Of a stretch of 64,000 nucleotides of DNA, positions 62,194 to 64,000 are shown one piece after another. Below the pieces are notes generated by a model. The model worked only from the letters and a program-made list of their open reading frames with translations, had not been told where the DNA came from and did no database searches. Each line of letters starts with the position of its first letter. The stretch's first letter is position 1. The stretch comes from Endomychus coccineus (lineage: Eukaryota > Arthropoda > Insecta > Coleoptera > Endomychidae): positions 198,734,315-198,798,314 of the forward strand of contig OY294068.1 of NCBI GenBank assembly GCA_958510875.1. Reading direction: 5' to 3'. The position numbers and the translations under genes were made by a program.

Positions 62194-64000
62194 GGCGGGA
62201 TTTTATCACTTGTTGTCATTGTGGGTCGTTCCAGAAATACAATATTTGGAATAGGTAAAGGGTCGTATCTAATTTTTGTTTCATATACAAATTATTGCAT
62301 GGACACTTTTTACAGGGTGGGACTATTTTTCAATCATCTGCAGCTTCTACTGGTTTAGTTCTAACAGGTTTTCGATGTTTTTGTGATTGACAAAACGTTA
62401 GGCTCTGGCTAATTTTTATTTCCTTCTAATTTGATTTAGTCCTGTCAGGTTATAGATTATTCCAAAACAGGTAAGCTTCGGTTGGTTAGGTAGGGTTGTC
62501 ATTCTATGATCATTTTCTCAATCATTTAGTTTGAATTCGTTATGGTAAAAATGATTTTGCAATTGACCTTACCTTGATGATATGTTTTCTGGCAAAATGT
62601 AAATCCGTATCACTGAGGTTTTGTCATTTGTTGTCATTGTGGGTCGTTCCAGAATTACAATATTTGGAATAGGGCAGGGTCGTATCTAATTTTTTTCATA
62701 TACAAATTATTGCATGGACACTTTTTACAGGGTGGGACTATTTTTCTATTCCCTTATAATTTGATTTAGTCCTGTTAGGTTATAGATTATTCCAAAACAG
62801 GTAAGCTTCGGTTGGTTAGGTAGGGTTGTCATTCTATGATCATTTTCTCAATCATTTAGTTTGGATTCGTTATGGTAAAAATGATTTTGCAATTGACCTT
62901 ATCTTGATGATATGTTTTCTGGCAAAATGTAAATCCGTATCACTGAGGTTTTGTCATTTGTTGTCATTGTGGGTCGTTCCAGAACTACAATATTTGGAAT
63001 AGGGCAGGGTCGTATCTAATTTTTGTTTCATATAGAAATTATTGCATGGACCCTTTTTACAGGGTGGGACTATTTTTCAATCATCTGCAGCTTCTACTGG
63101 TTTAGTTCTAACAGGTTTTCGATGTTTTTGTGATTGACAAAACGTTAGGCTCTGGCTAATTTTTATTTCCTTCTAATTTGATTTAGTCCTGTCAGGTTAT
63201 AGATTATTCCAAAACAGGTAAGCTTCGGTTGGTTAGGTAGGGTTGTCATTCTATGATCATTTTCTCAATCATTTAGTTTGAATTCGTTATGGTAAAAATG
63301 ATTTTGCAATTGACCTTACCTTGATGATATGTTTTCTGGCAAAATGTAAATCCGTATCACTGAGGTTTTGTCATTTGTTGTCATTGTGGGTCGTTCCAGA
63401 ATTACAATATTTGGAATAGGGCAGGGTCGTATCTAATTTTTTTCATATACAAATTATTGCATGGACACTTTTTACAGGGTGGGACTATTTTTCTATTCCC
63501 TTATAATTTGATTTAGTCCTGTTAGGTTATAGATTATTCCAAAACAGGTAAGCTTCGGTTGGTTAGGTAGGGTTGTCATTCTATGATCATTTTCTCAATC
63601 ATTTAGTTTGGATTCGTTATGGTAAAAATGATTTTGCAATTGACCTTATCTTGATGATATGTTTTCTGGCAAAATGTAAATCCGTATCACTGAGGTTTTG
63701 TCATTTGTTGTCATTGTGGGTCGTTCCAGAACTACAATATTTGGAATAGGGCAGGGTCGTATCTAATTTTTGTTTCATATAGAAATTATTGCATGGACCC
63801 TTTTTACAGGGTGGGACTATTTTTCAATCATCTGCAGCTTCTACTGGTTTAGTTCTAACAGGTTTTCGATGTTTTTGTGATTGACAAAACGTTAGGCTCT
63901 GGCTAATTTTTATTTCCTTCTAATTTGATTTAGTCCTGTCAGGTTATAGATTATTCCAAAACAGGTAAGCTTCGGTTGGTTAGGTAGGGTTGTCATTCTA
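62194..64000. repeat. Higher-order tandem repeat, about 747 bp, reaching the window edge
   Basis: GTGGGTCGTTCCAG recurs at 62,221, 62,639, 62,969, 63,386 and 63,716, giving spacings of 418, 330, 417 and 330. Long and short monomers alternate. The long one has an extra about 88 bp (CATCTGCAGCTTCTACTGG...). Units are nearly identical between periods. No coding frame. Confidence 0.85.

Noticed and set aside
1..64000. tRNA, rRNA or snRNA genes
   Set aside because: I looked for box A/box B pairs and conserved rRNA stretches while reading and found none convincing; a tRNA-scan would be decisive.

Overview
The window is AT-rich eukaryotic DNA, most likely from an insect. It carries a spliced glycogen phosphorylase gene of arthropod type with GT/AG introns, Penelope-like retroelements, MULE, mariner and Polinton transposons, tandem satellites and many long palindromic (foldback) repeats. 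I saw no tRNA, rRNA, bacterial gene or CRISPR array. I do not name a species.

Left part (1-12,900): one host gene, glycogen phosphorylase, lies on the + strand. It has five coding exons (1528-1770, 4163-4691, 5210-5840, 9784-10759, 12401-12553) that join in frame to 843 codons. Its introns are full of transposable-element debris: Penelope-like fragments with hammerhead-ribozyme-like termini, a mariner-like end, and a composite foldback element with about 1 kb arms.

Middle part (13,085-32,500): a satellite array with a 164-bp monomer is interrupted by a 17.6-kb Polinton/Maverick (14,358-31,947) with about 572-bp terminal inverted repeats. I found only one GA unit of difference between the repeats, and the reading frames are uninterrupted, so the insertion looks young. 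It encodes a protein-primed DNA polymerase B, an integrase with a C-terminal chromodomain, a packaging ATPase, an adenain-like protease, a penton-like minor capsid protein, a major capsid protein, and a phospholipase A2-like/core protein. Accessory genes are a signal-peptide/TM glycoprotein candidate, a coiled-coil fibre-like protein, a RING-finger protein, a secreted protein, a small basic/acidic protein next to polB, and a seven-exon spliced gene at the right end. Blocks of genes alternate in strand: left cluster on -, capsid cluster on +, polB and its neighbour on -, spliced gene on +. Two points stand out. An in-phase A AAA AAC slippery site sits at the junction of the PLA2/core frame and the ATG-less protease frame. 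The spliced gene is also unusual, because most Polinton genes are uninterrupted.

Right part (32,500-64,000): no convincing host gene. It holds nested and inverted Penelope-like elements with GIY-YIG remnants, a MULE relic inserted into one of them, a triplicated 111-bp hairpin repeat, a GC-richer inverted pair of degenerate coding copies, several kilobase-scale palindromes (one a head-to-head mariner relic), a direct segmental duplication carrying a non-LTR retrotransposon fragment, a candidate heat-shock-element promoter, and a higher-order tandem repeat running off the right edge.
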